A DNA stretch of 64,000 bases from Thermoprotei archaeon (lineage in GTDB: Archaea > Thermoproteota > Thermoprotei > Gearchaeales > WAQG01): the NCBI GenBank assembly GCA_038881895.1, contig JAVZOV010000001.1, forward strand, positions 62,001-126,000, given 5' to 3'. Made by a program: the position numbers and the translations under genes. Below are positions 37,394 to 46,984 of the stretch, one piece after another (the first letter of the stretch is position 1; each line of letters begins with the position of its first letter). The notes below the pieces were generated by a model. The model saw nothing but the letters and a program-made list of their open reading frames with translations, searched no databases and was not told the origin of the DNA.

Positions 37394-38776
37394 CTACTTT
37401 AGTAATTTTTCTTCATATTCTTTAATGTATTTTACCGAATGTGTGATATCGAAGAATAAATTCTTTACATAATCTACATCGTCTCCAGACACAGAATCTC
37501 TACCTTTTGACTTAGCTGCTATATTTGCTGGAGTAATAAGTTGTACAGCATAGCGCAAGCTCATCTCTGCACCAATTTTAGTTAATTTTTCAAGAGCATC
37601 TTCACTTAATTTTACGTTCTCCTCTTTAGCTCTGATTTTTAATATTTCTCTTACCTCATCTGGTTGATACTGTCTTGTTGAGATTATGAGCAATCTATCT
37701 AAAAGGTCTAGTGGCAGACCGTGTGGAGCTTCTAGATCGGTTCCTCTTATTTTCGTCATTCCTCTATTTGTTGCCAGTATTACTATTGGTGAAAATTCAC
37801 TCTCAATAGTTCTGCTCATAAAACTTAATGCTTCTATATCTAACATATGAACATCATCTATAAAAAGAACACCAGGTAAAAGTTCACCCTTACCTTCCTC
37901 GATTAATTTCTTTACCTCTTCATCAACCTTTTGCCTGACATCTGATGATATCTCTCTTTCTACCGTGCCAAAGAATATACTGATTAAGCCTCCTCCTCTT
38001 TGTGCATAGTACTCATCTAAGTCATGAAGTGTTAACGTATAAACAAATTCTTTATCCTTGTATATAGGACCGGCTGGAACTTCTACTCTTTTGGTAGAGG
38101 TCACATCATAATCTTCACCTATTGGAATTTCTACTGAAGTGTCCTTAGCTCTGCCTACCTTAGTCACTCTTCCAGTCTCCGCATCCAACCATATCACATC
38201 ACCAATTTCAACACCTTTGGTTACTAATTCTTCAGCAATCTCAGGACCAACTCTCAACGCACGCTCTTCGGACTTTGTTTTTAATGTTATTCTAGCACCT
38301 TTAGGCACCTGTTGGTACGGATTATAAGGATTAGTACCCATCTGAAAATCGAGATGCTTGACTACACCTTCATAGATTTTACGCATTTCTTTTATCCTAA
38401 TACCAATTGCCTTTCTCGTAGCTTGCATTAAAACTTCAGTCTTTTTCATCTCGGTAGAATAGATTTCAGAACCATTAAGTATCATGAAAGGCACATCAGA
38501 TCCGAGTTCTCTGGCTATAGCTACAGCTATAGCTGTCTTACCTGTTCCACTAGGACCTATAATCAATACTCCCCTTCCAGCCATTTTTCCCTCTTTAACT
38601 AATTTTACGATAAAACCGGCGGCTTCCCTAGCCTCAGTTTGACCAACCATACCATCTGCTACTTTTAACGCCTTACCATTGGAATCTAAGCCTAAACCTT
38701 TAATATGACTATGCGCGCCTATACGCTCAAAACGTTTTACACCGGCGGGCTCAATAGGCACTATTGATGCAGACAT
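37394..38776 (-). CDS. TIP49/RuvB-like AAA+ ATPase (archaeal RUVBL)
   Basis: 460 aa, full length. Walker A is at residues 74-81 (G-P-S-G-T-G-K-T); an OB-like insertion lies between about 130 and 290; Walker B near 305-309 reads F-I-D-D-V-H-M-L-D, where RUVBL proteins have D-E-V-H: the catalytic Glu is Asp. Sensor regions (A-T-N-R-G, L-D-R-L-L-I-I) follow. Eukaryotic relatives act in chromatin and snoRNP assembly; archaeal roles are little known. No operon partner. Confidence 0.9.
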   Translation of the reverse strand: MSASIVPIEPAGVKRFERIGAHSHIKGLGLDSNGKALKVADGMVGQTEAREAAGFIVKLVKEGKMAGRGVLIIGPSGTGKTAIAVAIARELGSDVPFMILNGSEIYSTEMKKTEVLMQATRKAIGIRIKEMRKIYEGVVKHLDFQMGTNPYNPYQQVPKGARITLKTKSEERALRVGPEIAEELVTKGVEIGDVIWLDAETGRVTKVGRAKDTSVEIPIGEDYDVTSTKRVEVPAGPIYKDKEFVYTLTLHDLDEYYAQRGGGLISIFFGTVEREISSDVRQKVDEEVKKLIEEGKGELLPGVLFIDDVHMLDIEALSFMSRTIESEFSPIVILATNRGMTKIRGTDLEAPHGLPLDLLDRLLIISTRQYQPDEVREILKIRAKEENVKLSEDALEKLTKIGAEMSLRYAVQLITPANIAAKSKGRDSVSGDDVDYVKNLFFDITHSVKYIKEYEEKLLK

Positions 38777-38828
38777 GATTATTCACCCGATAGCATTAAT
38801 GTCAAAGTAAAATATAGCTTTTTCTTAC

Positions 38829-39970
38829 AGGAGTAAGCAGAGAAAGCCCATATTTTTAAATATGGGATGAATGCTATATATAATTGAGCGAGTCGCTCAT
38901 GAAGGCTAAGAAAACCATTAAGGCAAAGATTCTTGAACTACGCAAAGGCAAGGAAGAGCTTCTTAGAAGGGAATACGAGAATTGGCAACGCTATTTGCAT
39001 GGAGACAAGTTTGTTCCACTTTATTCTGCTACTCGACAGCAAGCCGATAGACTTCTGAGGCGAATTGGCAAGCCAAAGGAAGGAAAAGAATACCCGCTAA
39101 TCCTGAGGAGAGATGTCTATAGGGCTGACACCAAGCTGACGCCTTATTGGCTCAAGATTCCAATTTATGGGGTTAGAGGCGGAATAAACGTCCCTATAAA
39201 GACCCATGAACCAATAACTGATGACATGGTTTGCAAAGAAGCTAAAATCGTAAAGAAAGGTAATGAGTGGTTCATCTACATAACTGTCGAGAGGGAAGTC
39301 AAGGAGAGAAACCCTAAGTCGGCTTTAGCTATAGATGGGGATACGATGGATAGCCACAACAGTCAACTCAAGCAATCCAAAACCGAAGTTCTATGAGAGG
39401 GAGCTTAGGAGGGTTAAGGGGCATTTCTTCTGGCTTAGGAGAACCTTAGCCCTGAAGAAGTCATATAAAGCGATAAAGAAGATTGGGCGTAAAGAGAGAA
39501 GAGTTGTCAACGATATTCTCCATAAGATCAGCAGAGCCATAGTAAACGAAGCTTTGGCGAACGACTCCATGATAGTTCTTGGAAAACTCAAGGGCATAAG
39601 ACGAAACGGCGAGAGCAGGACTTTCAAAAGAAAGCTCAACAACGGATTCCCATACCATAGGCTAAGCCAATTCATAGAGTATAAGGCGAGATGGCACGGA
39701 ATCAAAGTTGTTAAGATAAGCGAAAGAAACACTTCAAAACTGTGCCATAAATGCGGTCACATGAGCATCCGAGTCGGAAGCCTGTTCAAATGTCAAAACT
39801 GCGGAATCCAATGCAACGCAGACTATAATGGAGCAACGAACATCCTTAAGCGGGCTATGGGCTACATGTCCATGGCAGGGACTGGTTTGACACAGCCCGG
39901 AACTCGGTATGATGAAGGCTTAAGCCTGAGGAACCGAGAATCTCCCGGCTTTAGTCGAGGAGAGTGTCAA
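38829..39970 (+). mobile_element. IS605/IS1341-type element A1, family A
   Basis: 1142 bp preceded by TTAC (38825-38828). The left end has a perfect hairpin CCCATATTT-TT-AAATATGGG; the right end finishes GAGAGTGTCAA at 39970. Encodes tnpB only, without tnpA. Boundaries are those supported by comparison with A2 at 61630. Confidence 0.85.
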
Positions 39971-39976
39971 TTTTAA
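38884..39976 (+). pseudogene. tnpB of element A1, 2-bp frameshift in RuvC-I
   Basis: Aligned with the intact copy at 61703, this gene has lost two bases: GATGGGGATACG here against GATATGGGGATACG. The first frame ends at 39396 and the rest reads from 39335 to 39976. The lesion falls right after the RuvC-I Asp. Start TTG 38884 corresponds to ATG 61703 in the intact copy. The remainder (zinc finger C-H-K-C ... C-Q-N-C, N-A-D-Y-N-G-A) is well preserved, so decay is recent. The stop codon lies in host DNA beyond the right end. Confidence 0.88.
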
Positions 39977-40052
39977 TCGCTTAAATATAATATAAAATCT
40001 TGATTTATCACAACAGAAATTTCTATATACAGGATTGTGCATAACTAAAGTA

Positions 40053-40652
40053 ATGAAATATTACCTGGGCATTGATTTGGCAGGCAGTCCTAAAAGACCA
40101 ACAGGAATATGTATACTAGATGATAACATGATCGCTAAAGCATTCATAGTGTACTCTGATGATGATATTATTAGATTAGTTAAGAAAATTAAACCAACAG
40201 TCATAGCCATAGACGCACCACTTTTCTTGCCTAAAGAAAGGAAAAGTTTGGATACAAAAGAACCTGTTCATTTGCGGGAATGTGATAAAGAATTATTAAG
40301 AATGGGTATTAAATTCTTTCCAATAACTTTAGGTCCAATGAGAATACTAACAAAAAGGGGAATAAAACTACGAACAATATTAGAAACGTCAGGATATAAA
40401 GTAATAGAAACATATCCAGGTGCGGCGCAAGACATATTAAACATTCCTAGGAGAAAAGATCTTATAGGTTTGAAAAATGGATTAATAAAAATTGGTGTAA
40501 AAATAAATTCGAAAAAATTGAGTAAAGATGAACTTGATGCAATAACTTGTGCATTAGTTGCAAAAATGTATTCTGAAAATAACTACAGCGCGTTAGGAAC
40601 AAGTAGCGAAGGTTACATGATACTACCTCCAGTACAACGTCCTCAGTCTTGA
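40053..40652 (+). CDS. DUF429-family protein
   Basis: 199 aa from ATG 40053 (K-Y-Y-L-G-I-D-L-A-G-S); upstream in-frame residues are unlikely. RNase-H-like fold features: G-I-D-L-A-G-S, V-I-A-I-D-A-P-L and the late D-E-L-D-A-I-T-C-A-L. Predicted nuclease-like fold of unknown function, widespread in archaea. A miniature element begins 3 bp after the stop codon. Confidence 0.78.
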   Translation: MKYYLGIDLAGSPKRPTGICILDDNMIAKAFIVYSDDDIIRLVKKIKPTVIAIDAPLFLPKERKSLDTKEPVHLRECDKELLRMGIKFFPITLGPMRILTKRGIKLRTILETSGYKVIETYPGAAQDILNIPRRKDLIGLKNGLIKIGVKINSKKLSKDELDAITCALVAKMYSENNYSALGTSSEGYMILPPVQRPQS

Positions 40653-40655
40653 AAA

Positions 40656-40946
40656 TTGACACTCTCCACGGCTGAAGCCGGGAGATTCTCGGTTTGTCGT
40701 GGGGCCTCCACTCATTCTACCGAGTTCTGGGCTGTGTCAAGGCAGCCCCTGCCATGAGCATATAGCCCATGGCCCGCTTGCTGGAACCACCCCCACCCGT
40801 CTTGGATGGGAGTCTTACTCCAGCTTTCGGGCGTCCCATCCACATCCGAGCGACCCGCTCAAGGAGCTGATGGAATTGGATGAATATAAAGTTAACGGCG
40901 ATTCATCTCCACGACTGAGGTCGGATGCCTTCTCGCCGAAAGAGTG
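40656..40946 (-). mobile_element. Miniature family A element, copy 2
   Basis: 291 bp. The minus strand reads TTTTAC (flank) then left end with short hairpin, TATA-like tract, tnpB start fragment (TTGAGCGGGTCGCTC), an inner stem GCTGGA/TCCAGC, tnpB tail and right end ending GAGAGTGTCAA. Same internal junction as the copies at 443 and 57834, so they descend from one deleted ancestor. Lies tail-to-tail with the DUF429 gene. Confidence 0.82.
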
Positions 40947-41017
40947 GTAAAACTCAATTGTAAAAGTTTAATTTATGCAAAGATACTATTTATAAGCTAG
41001 AAATTGTTTTAGCTTTT

Positions 41018-42763
41018 ATGGATGGGATGGGCACTGATAGTATTTTATTTCAATTGGGTATTTTAGTAGGTTTTTCAGGACTATTTGCGTATATTTTAAA
41101 GAAGATTCGTATGCCAAGCATAATAGGGTACATAGTTGGGGGCATCATACTCGGGCCTCTTACTGGGATTATTAATCCGAAGTCTGATTTTATATCATTT
41201 ATGGCTGAGTTAGGTATTATATTGATTATTTTTGAGATAGGTGTATCGATAAAAGTTAAGTTTTTAAGAAGAGAGGTTTTAAGTGTCAGTTCAATACTTA
41301 TCACGGAGTTAATCGTAGTAATATTACTCTCATATCTGGCGGGATTAATAATTAATTTATCTTGGGCAAATACTGTTATCTTAGCTTTAATAGCCATTAA
41401 TACGAGTACTGCAATGTCTTTTAAAATAATGGAAGAAACTGGTATTAGCAAAAAATATCCCAACGAAGTTAGAACATTATTAGGTGTGGCTACACTTGAG
41501 GATTTATTAGCTATAATTAGTCTTGCTATTTTGCCAGCATTATTATCTACCCATGAGATACTAATTTATGATCTTTTCAAAATAATTCTACGTGTTATTA
41601 TAGTAATGATTGCAGTGATTGGACTTGGTTTAATCTTTGTTAAACAATTTATTGATAAGCTTTACATATTTAGTGAAGAACTTGTATTATTAATTGGATT
41701 GGCCACTGCTATGATATTTTCATGGTTAGGTGCTGAGCTAGAATTATCAGATACCTTAGGAGCATTTATAGGAGGTTTAATTTTTGCCGAAACAAAAATA
41801 GGGGAAGAATTTATAACAAAAGGTAAGTGGATGCGTGATCTTTTTGCTTTTATGTTTTTTTCATCAATAGGATTAATGTTCCCAGTTAATGTTAATCTTG
41901 AACTAGTCATAATAGGAGTATTAATTAGCATAATAATAGTTTTCATTAAGTTTATTGCGTTCTCATTTGCGTTCTGGAGTAATGGTATTACAACATTAGA
42001 AAATGCCATAAACTTTGGATTTTACATGATTACGATCAGCGAATTCTCAGTAATCATATCAAATAAAGGTGTTGCATTAGGTATTATAGGTAATGAAATG
42101 TTAGTTGTCAGCATCATCGTAATGATAATCTCCTCTTTAATCTCGTCGATATTGACTGCATACAGTAGCACTATAACCCCTAAATTAATCTCAATAATTC
42201 CAAAAGCATTTGTGCAAAATTTAGAATACATCTTTAACATTTTGAGACGTACATCAGCAAGTAGTAAATATCAATCTAAAAATGTGCGAAAAATAATAAC
42301 AGATTTAATAATATATGCTTCATTAATTTTTATCGCATCGACATTAACAATCTCTGCGTTGAGCTACTTGATCACGCTTAGTATTTCGAGTTTCTTATTA
42401 TATTTAACGATTTATTTAGTAATAGCGGGCTTTCTTACTTTTATGATATCAGCTTTAAGTCTTTTACGTAAAGATATTGAGAATATCATGACAGAAATAT
42501 TTAATGAATTACATATTAAAATTACTCGATCATTATCACGAACACTTATCAACATGATATACACCATAATTGTCTTGATTATCATTTTATTTATTTTGAC
42601 GCAAATATATTTTATGGTGTTGAAGGTTTTTGAGAGCATACTATCAATAAGTATTGTATTTAGAGCTTATGCAGCATTAACGATAGTACTAATAGTCATC
42701 ATGCTTTACAGATATGTGAAAAAGTTCATAATTACATTTCAAAATATTATCAAAGGTGCTTAG
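41018..42763 (+). CDS. CPA2-type Na+/H+ (or K+/H+) antiporter
   Basis: 581 aa. About 12 transmembrane segments in residues 1-385 with G-Y-I-V-G-G-I-I-L-G-P, E-I-G-V-S-I-K and the A-N-T ... S-T-A-M-S-F region, then a second hydrophobic block (about 430-560) with no recognisable TrkA domain. KefB/NapA-like exchange of Na+ or K+ for H+ is likely. TATA box TTTATAAG lies 27 bp upstream, so the leader is very short. Confidence 0.82.
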   Translation: MDGMGTDSILFQLGILVGFSGLFAYILKKIRMPSIIGYIVGGIILGPLTGIINPKSDFISFMAELGIILIIFEIGVSIKVKFLRREVLSVSSILITELIVVILLSYLAGLIINLSWANTVILALIAINTSTAMSFKIMEETGISKKYPNEVRTLLGVATLEDLLAIISLAILPALLSTHEILIYDLFKIILRVIIVMIAVIGLGLIFVKQFIDKLYIFSEELVLLIGLATAMIFSWLGAELELSDTLGAFIGGLIFAETKIGEEFITKGKWMRDLFAFMFFSSIGLMFPVNVNLELVIIGVLISIIIVFIKFIAFSFAFWSNGITTLENAINFGFYMITISEFSVIISNKGVALGIIGNEMLVVSIIVMIISSLISSILTAYSSTITPKLISIIPKAFVQNLEYIFNILRRTSASSKYQSKNVRKIITDLIIYASLIFIASTLTISALSYLITLSISSFLLYLTIYLVIAGFLTFMISALSLLRKDIENIMTEIFNELHIKITRSLSRTLINMIYTIIVLIIILFILTQIYFMVLKVFESILSISIVFRAYAALTIVLIVIMLYRYVKKFIITFQNIIKGA

Positions 42764-42791
42764 GAAGTATTTTTAGTATTTTGTTATCTAT

Positions 42792-43328
42792 TTACTTTAA
42801 AGGGTGCAAATCTGGTTTTGGTAATGTAACGCCTCGCTGTCCTTGATACTTTCCAGAATATGGTTTTTCAACCGGACTAGTAAGTTTGGCAAAGATTAAA
42901 TGTAAAAATCTTTCGCTGGCATAGAGTTTAACTGGGAATGGCCCTCCTATAAGTTCTATAGTAAGTTGTCCTTTAAAATTAGCATCCACTATAGTTGGTG
43001 GTATAAAAAGTCCAAGTCTAGCGAATGTGCTCCTTAACTCAACGAAAGCCATTACATCCGTGGGTAACTCTAAATACTCCATTGTAACAGTAAGAACGTG
43101 TTCATATGGGTTTATTATAAAGCTTTCAGCGTTTTCTACTACATAATAATCACTAATATTGCTTGGATGTTTAGTATCAAATGGTACGTGAACATTTTTC
43201 ATCCGTGCTAGTTGATTACCTAATCTAAGATCGAGACCGTTTTCTCTAATGATCTCAGGTACAAACGGTTCTATAATAATTCGTTTAGACATTATGTAAT
43301 TCCTTAAATCGAAATCACTGAGGATCAT
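42792..43328 (-). CDS. dcd: dCTP deaminase (Dcd/Dut family)
   Basis: 178 aa. Trimer-fold motifs: I-x-P-F-V-P-E ... G-L-D-L-R-L-G, E-L-R-S-T-F-A-R-L-G and V-D-A-N-F-K-G-Q-L-T-I-E-L with the catalytic Glu. Converts dCTP to dUTP, or both deaminates and hydrolyses as in some archaea. A second nucleotide-metabolism gene set (tmk/HD) is at 15-17 kb. Confidence 0.88.
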   Translation of the reverse strand: MILSDFDLRNYIMSKRIIIEPFVPEIIRENGLDLRLGNQLARMKNVHVPFDTKHPSNISDYYVVENAESFIINPYEHVLTVTMEYLELPTDVMAFVELRSTFARLGLFIPPTIVDANFKGQLTIELIGGPFPVKLYASERFLHLIFAKLTSPVEKPYSGKYQGQRGVTLPKPDLHPLK

Positions 43329-43454
43329 GGTGTCTCAATACTAATCACGCAATAGAGTATATAAGAATTGCTGAGTTTGCATGATTCTTTAAAATGATTA
43401 TGAAAACCATAAATATTAATTACTGTTTTTATATTTAATTAAATGGTGAGGTAA

Positions 43455-44549
43455 TTGTTAGGATTTGATGTACCATTAATTCATGTTCACAAAAGTTTAG
43501 GTGCTGTCATTGGAGATTTTGCAGGCTGGAATGTAGCTATGAACTATGGAAGCGTTATTAATGAACATAAATTAGTAAGATCTCGTGTAGGGCTTTTTGA
43601 TATAAGCCACATGGGTAGAATATTAGTGCAAGGAAAAGATGCCGCCGTATTTCTTGATAGATTAATCGCAAAAAATGTTATGAAACTGAAGCCCGGGAAA
43701 GCTATAATGCCTACTGCAATGCTAAATGAGCATGGAGGTTTTATCGATGATGTAACAGTATATATGATAGACCAATTTAATTATCTTATAGTATGCAATG
43801 CTATAAATAGGGATAAAGTCATAAAATGGATGAAAGATCATAGTAATGGATTTAATATTAATATTAACGACATCACGTTTGATACAGTAATGCTAGCCAT
43901 ACAGGGACCGAAAGCACCAGAATTCATGTCAAAGTATATTAGTAATATAGAAAAACTTGGCATAGGAGACTTTATACTGAATATAAACATGCTGGGCACC
44001 GAAGTTTTTATGTTATCAGGTGGTGGATGGACTGGTGAAAAAGGTTATGAACTCATAATAAAGAAAGAGCATAGTGAAAAATTGTATATGTTACTGATTA
44101 ATGAAGGATTAAATCCTGTCGGTATCATTTCGAGAGACACGTTAAGACTAGAAGCTGGGTTCTTACTCTATGGTTCTGATATAGATGAAAACACAACACC
44201 ACTTGAGGCTAGATACTGGGTTTTCACTCTTAAAAAACCTGATTACATAGGAAAGCAAGCGCTTGAAAAGCAATTAAAAAATGGTGTACAAAAAATTAGG
44301 GTGGGTCTAATTATGAAAGATAAAGGTCCAATACCTAGACACGGGTCTAAGGTACTAGTCAGCGATGTAGAAGTAGGTTATGTAACGAGTGGAGGATATT
44401 CACCTATACTAGATAAAAACATTGCAATGGCATACATGAAGCCTACCCATGCATTAATAGGAGGCACTGCTGATATTGAGATACGTGAAAAAACATTTGA
44501 GGCAAAAATAGTAGATTTTCCATTTGTTCGTGGAAGCTTATTCCAGTAA
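43455..44549 (+). CDS. gcvT: Glycine cleavage T-protein (aminomethyltransferase)
   Basis: 364 aa, full length, from TTG 43455 with GGTGAGG ribosome site. Conserved: F-A-G-W-N-V-A-M-N-Y, V-G-L-F-D-I-S-H-M-G-R, I-D-D-V-T-V-Y, T-G-E-K-G-Y-E and the R-D-T-L-R-L-E-A-G segment. Moves the aminomethyl group to a folate-like carrier. The other glycine-cleavage genes are not adjacent. Followed 2 bp later by the nucleotidyltransferase-like gene. Confidence 0.92.
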   Translation: MLGFDVPLIHVHKSLGAVIGDFAGWNVAMNYGSVINEHKLVRSRVGLFDISHMGRILVQGKDAAVFLDRLIAKNVMKLKPGKAIMPTAMLNEHGGFIDDVTVYMIDQFNYLIVCNAINRDKVIKWMKDHSNGFNININDITFDTVMLAIQGPKAPEFMSKYISNIEKLGIGDFILNINMLGTEVFMLSGGGWTGEKGYELIIKKEHSEKLYMLLINEGLNPVGIISRDTLRLEAGFLLYGSDIDENTTPLEARYWVFTLKKPDYIGKQALEKQLKNGVQKIRVGLIMKDKGPIPRHGSKVLVSDVEVGYVTSGGYSPILDKNIAMAYMKPTHALIGGTADIEIREKTFEAKIVDFPFVRGSLFQ

Positions 44550-44551
44550 AC

Positions 44552-45502
44552 ATGGAACTGTTAGACGGATACGCAGTAATGGATGGCTTAGATATCATTT
44601 ATTATGTAGTAGGTTTACCTAAAAATAATGGAATATGGGCATATCCAAAATATATTCCTGATCCGTTTGGAGACCGCATAATTAATAATAGAAAATATAA
44701 AAAACTTCCAAACCCCATAATCGCCATCGATCACTTAAGGAAACTAAAACCAGATGTTATCGAAAAAATTGGAGAAACAGAATTCCCGCTATTAAAATAT
44801 AATGATATAAAACATATTTTTAATCCAAAAACAACATTGCAGGATATGATAAAAAGAGACCCAGTAATTAAGGAATTAGTTTATTTAATCTCAGGTAACG
44901 ATAATAGGATACTCCAAAATCTGGGCATCACAGGATCAAGATTACTTAATGCAAATACGATTGATTCTGACATTGATCTCATATTTTATGGTGATCATGA
45001 AACCTCGAAACGTATATATCAACACCTTAAGGAGCTAAGAAAAAATAATCTCACAAAGCCAGTTTATGGGGAAAAAATCAAAGAACTATGGAAAGAAAGA
45101 AGTGACACACCCATAAACTACAAATTATTCAAATTAATCGAACAAAGAAAAATTGTACAAGGAATGTTTAAAAGATACATGTACTCAATAAAATTATTTG
45201 ATTATACCGCATGGAGCCTGGGATTACCATTGGGCAGAACTAGATTTAAAGGCATAATATTGGACGATTCAACATCTATGCTTTTTCCACCAAGTTACAT
45301 AATAAAACCAACAAAAATAATAGAAGGCCCACTAGAATTACATACACCAATCAAAGTAATTTCATACCGCTCGAGATTCTGGGAAATAGCCTCAAAAGGA
45401 TCACTGATAAAAGTGCAAGGAATTTTACAAAATATAAACAACAACAAGCTAGTAATAATAAATTATAAGTATGGTAATATTATACCGTTGTTGAATTCAT
45501 AG
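44552..45502 (+). CDS. Nucleotidyltransferase-fold protein
   Basis: 316 aa. Residues about 128-150 contain G-S-R-L-L-N and, 10 residues later, S-D-I-D-L-I-F-Y-G, the Pol-beta nucleotidyltransferase motif (G-S ... D-x-D). The N-terminal 110 residues and the C-terminal beta-rich third are not familiar. An archaeal conserved family; it might add nucleotides to RNA or small molecules. It appears co-transcribed with gcvT. Confidence 0.65.
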   Translation: MELLDGYAVMDGLDIIYYVVGLPKNNGIWAYPKYIPDPFGDRIINNRKYKKLPNPIIAIDHLRKLKPDVIEKIGETEFPLLKYNDIKHIFNPKTTLQDMIKRDPVIKELVYLISGNDNRILQNLGITGSRLLNANTIDSDIDLIFYGDHETSKRIYQHLKELRKNNLTKPVYGEKIKELWKERSDTPINYKLFKLIEQRKIVQGMFKRYMYSIKLFDYTAWSLGLPLGRTRFKGIILDDSTSMLFPPSYIIKPTKIIEGPLELHTPIKVISYRSRFWEIASKGSLIKVQGILQNINNNKLVIINYKYGNIIPLLNS

Positions 45503-45579
45503 ACATTCATCACTTCCTTCTCATCTATTGTTAGAGGTTCATGAAGGAATTTCACTGTCAACGATATATAAGTATAATT

Positions 45580-46077
45580 TTAAACACTTTCACCTAGTAT
45601 TTTCTTAACACACTCATGCAATTTAACATACCATGGAGGCAATTTGATTTCTCTTACAATTCTGTCCGACGAATATGGTTTAATATCTAGCACAGGAGTC
45701 CCATTGAATAAGTCTAAATTTTTAACATAAAGGAACCTATCCTCCCGTTTAATTAGCTGAACGATAGTCAAAGCTATTGGATTAGGACGATGCGGAGAAT
45801 CACTACAAAAAACACCCACTTCAGGTAGATCATTAATAGGTATCCCAAGTTTCTGAAATCTACGATGCCTAATTTTTAGAACACTCCTATCCTCACTTGT
45901 AACCTTATGCAAGTATGCAATCAAAATTATATGAGAAAATCCGTCAATGCCGATTAAACCTTCAGCATATTCGGGAAAGATTTCTATAATGCCATCAACA
46001 CCTTTGAACGCATTTTTTATCATATCGTCAGATAGAGTGGTATGAACAATACCTATTGGATTAAGTTTGATCTCCAT
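45580..46077 (-). CDS. TrmO/TsaA-family tRNA N6-methyltransferase-like protein
   Basis: 165 aa, the YaeB/TsaA fold: N-terminal I-G-I-V-H-T, central R-P-N-P-I-A-L-T-I-V and L-D-I-K-P-Y. In bacteria TrmO methylates t6A37 of tRNA-Thr using SAM. The archaeal homologue probably does related chemistry. Confidence 0.85.
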   Translation of the reverse strand: MEIKLNPIGIVHTTLSDDMIKNAFKGVDGIIEIFPEYAEGLIGIDGFSHIILIAYLHKVTSEDRSVLKIRHRRFQKLGIPINDLPEVGVFCSDSPHRPNPIALTIVQLIKREDRFLYVKNLDLFNGTPVLDIKPYSSDRIVREIKLPPWYVKLHECVKKILGESV

Positions 46078-46239
46078 ATAAACTCCTCATCTAAAAACAC
46101 TGTATCATCTTATATCTTTTTTGTAAAATTCATTCGTTGAACCTTTACTTATATAAGAATTCATGAGAGATGGATGGAGTATGATAACAAGCTAACTGAC
46201 TTTTAAGATGATGAAGAGGTCATTTTAGTTAACGCTTCA

Positions 46240-46881
46240 CTATTTTTCTATTACTAAATTCTTGTAGTAATCGCTTAATATTCGTTTTAGTCCTCTTCGA
46301 ATTATCTCTGAAACTGTAGATGGTGATAAATCAAGTTTTTGTGCAATTTCATTCACTGATATTCTGCGTGGATAATCAAAGAGTCCACTTTCCAAAGCAT
46401 ATTTAATAATCATCTTCTGTTTCATTGTTATTCTCCCATCATTGTTTTTATGTTCAATAGCGTATAAAGATTTTATCATTACATTTACATTATTCTTCTT
46501 TAACTTTTCCACCAATGGTTTCAGCGGATGTTTGCTATCAATTACCAAAGTGATTTGAAGCTTTCCATCATTGCTTATTCTTGCTTTTAAAATATGATAT
46601 CTTAACAATCCTACAATTCTACAGGTACATTTTTTGGACTCTATAATACCATATAATGTATTTTCATTGATCCGAAAAAGTTCAACATTTTTTACTGATG
46701 GATTTTCATGTATCTGACGGATAATGTCCTCCATATTGTCACACTTCACCTCTACCAACGCTTCAGCGCCCATACTATCCTTAGGATATATGCAACTGTA
46801 TATTTTCACATCAGCCCTCGATTTTATAACAGGTATAGCCCATGGACATGGAGGATTCATTAGGAGTGTTACTATCCTCAT
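46240..46881 (-). CDS. Bacterio-opsin-activator-type HTH regulator (HTH_10)
   Basis: 213 aa. The C-terminal helix-turn-helix reads S-V-N-E-I-A-Q-K-L-D-L-S-P-S-T-V-S-E-I-I-R-R, the HTH_10 type. The N-terminal 150 residues form an uncharacterised sensor-like region with several cysteines (C-P-W; S-C-I; C-T-C). It is divergent from the cytochrome bd genes with only ~100 bp between, so it is the obvious candidate regulator of those genes, perhaps by redox. Confidence 0.78.
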   Translation of the reverse strand: MRIVTLLMNPPCPWAIPVIKSRADVKIYSCIYPKDSMGAEALVEVKCDNMEDIIRQIHENPSVKNVELFRINENTLYGIIESKKCTCRIVGLLRYHILKARISNDGKLQITLVIDSKHPLKPLVEKLKKNNVNVMIKSLYAIEHKNNDGRITMKQKMIIKYALESGLFDYPRRISVNEIAQKLDLSPSTVSEIIRRGLKRILSDYYKNLVIEK

Positions 46882-46929
46882 AACATATTAAGATATGTAT
46901 CAGCTCTCTTATATTATTTTCCTTCAAAC

Positions 46930-46945
46930 CCCGTATAAATACGGG
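46930..46945. promoter_or_regulatory. Palindromic operator candidate upstream of cytochrome bd genes
   Basis: CCCGTAT-AA-ATACGGG, 7-bp arms with a 2-nt spacer. It lies in the divergent gap between the HTH regulator and cydA, with TTTATATA (46952-46959) just downstream. GC-rich ends in AT-rich DNA make chance less likely. Confidence 0.55.
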
Positions 46946-46984
46946 ATTAATTTTATATACTTTAACCTGGAAATCCTTAACGAG

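Noticed and set aside
38884-39976. Programmed frameshifting in the A1 tnpB
   Set aside because: The intact A2 copy reads through in one frame with two extra bases at that spot and there is no slippery sequence, so a 2-bp deletion is simpler.
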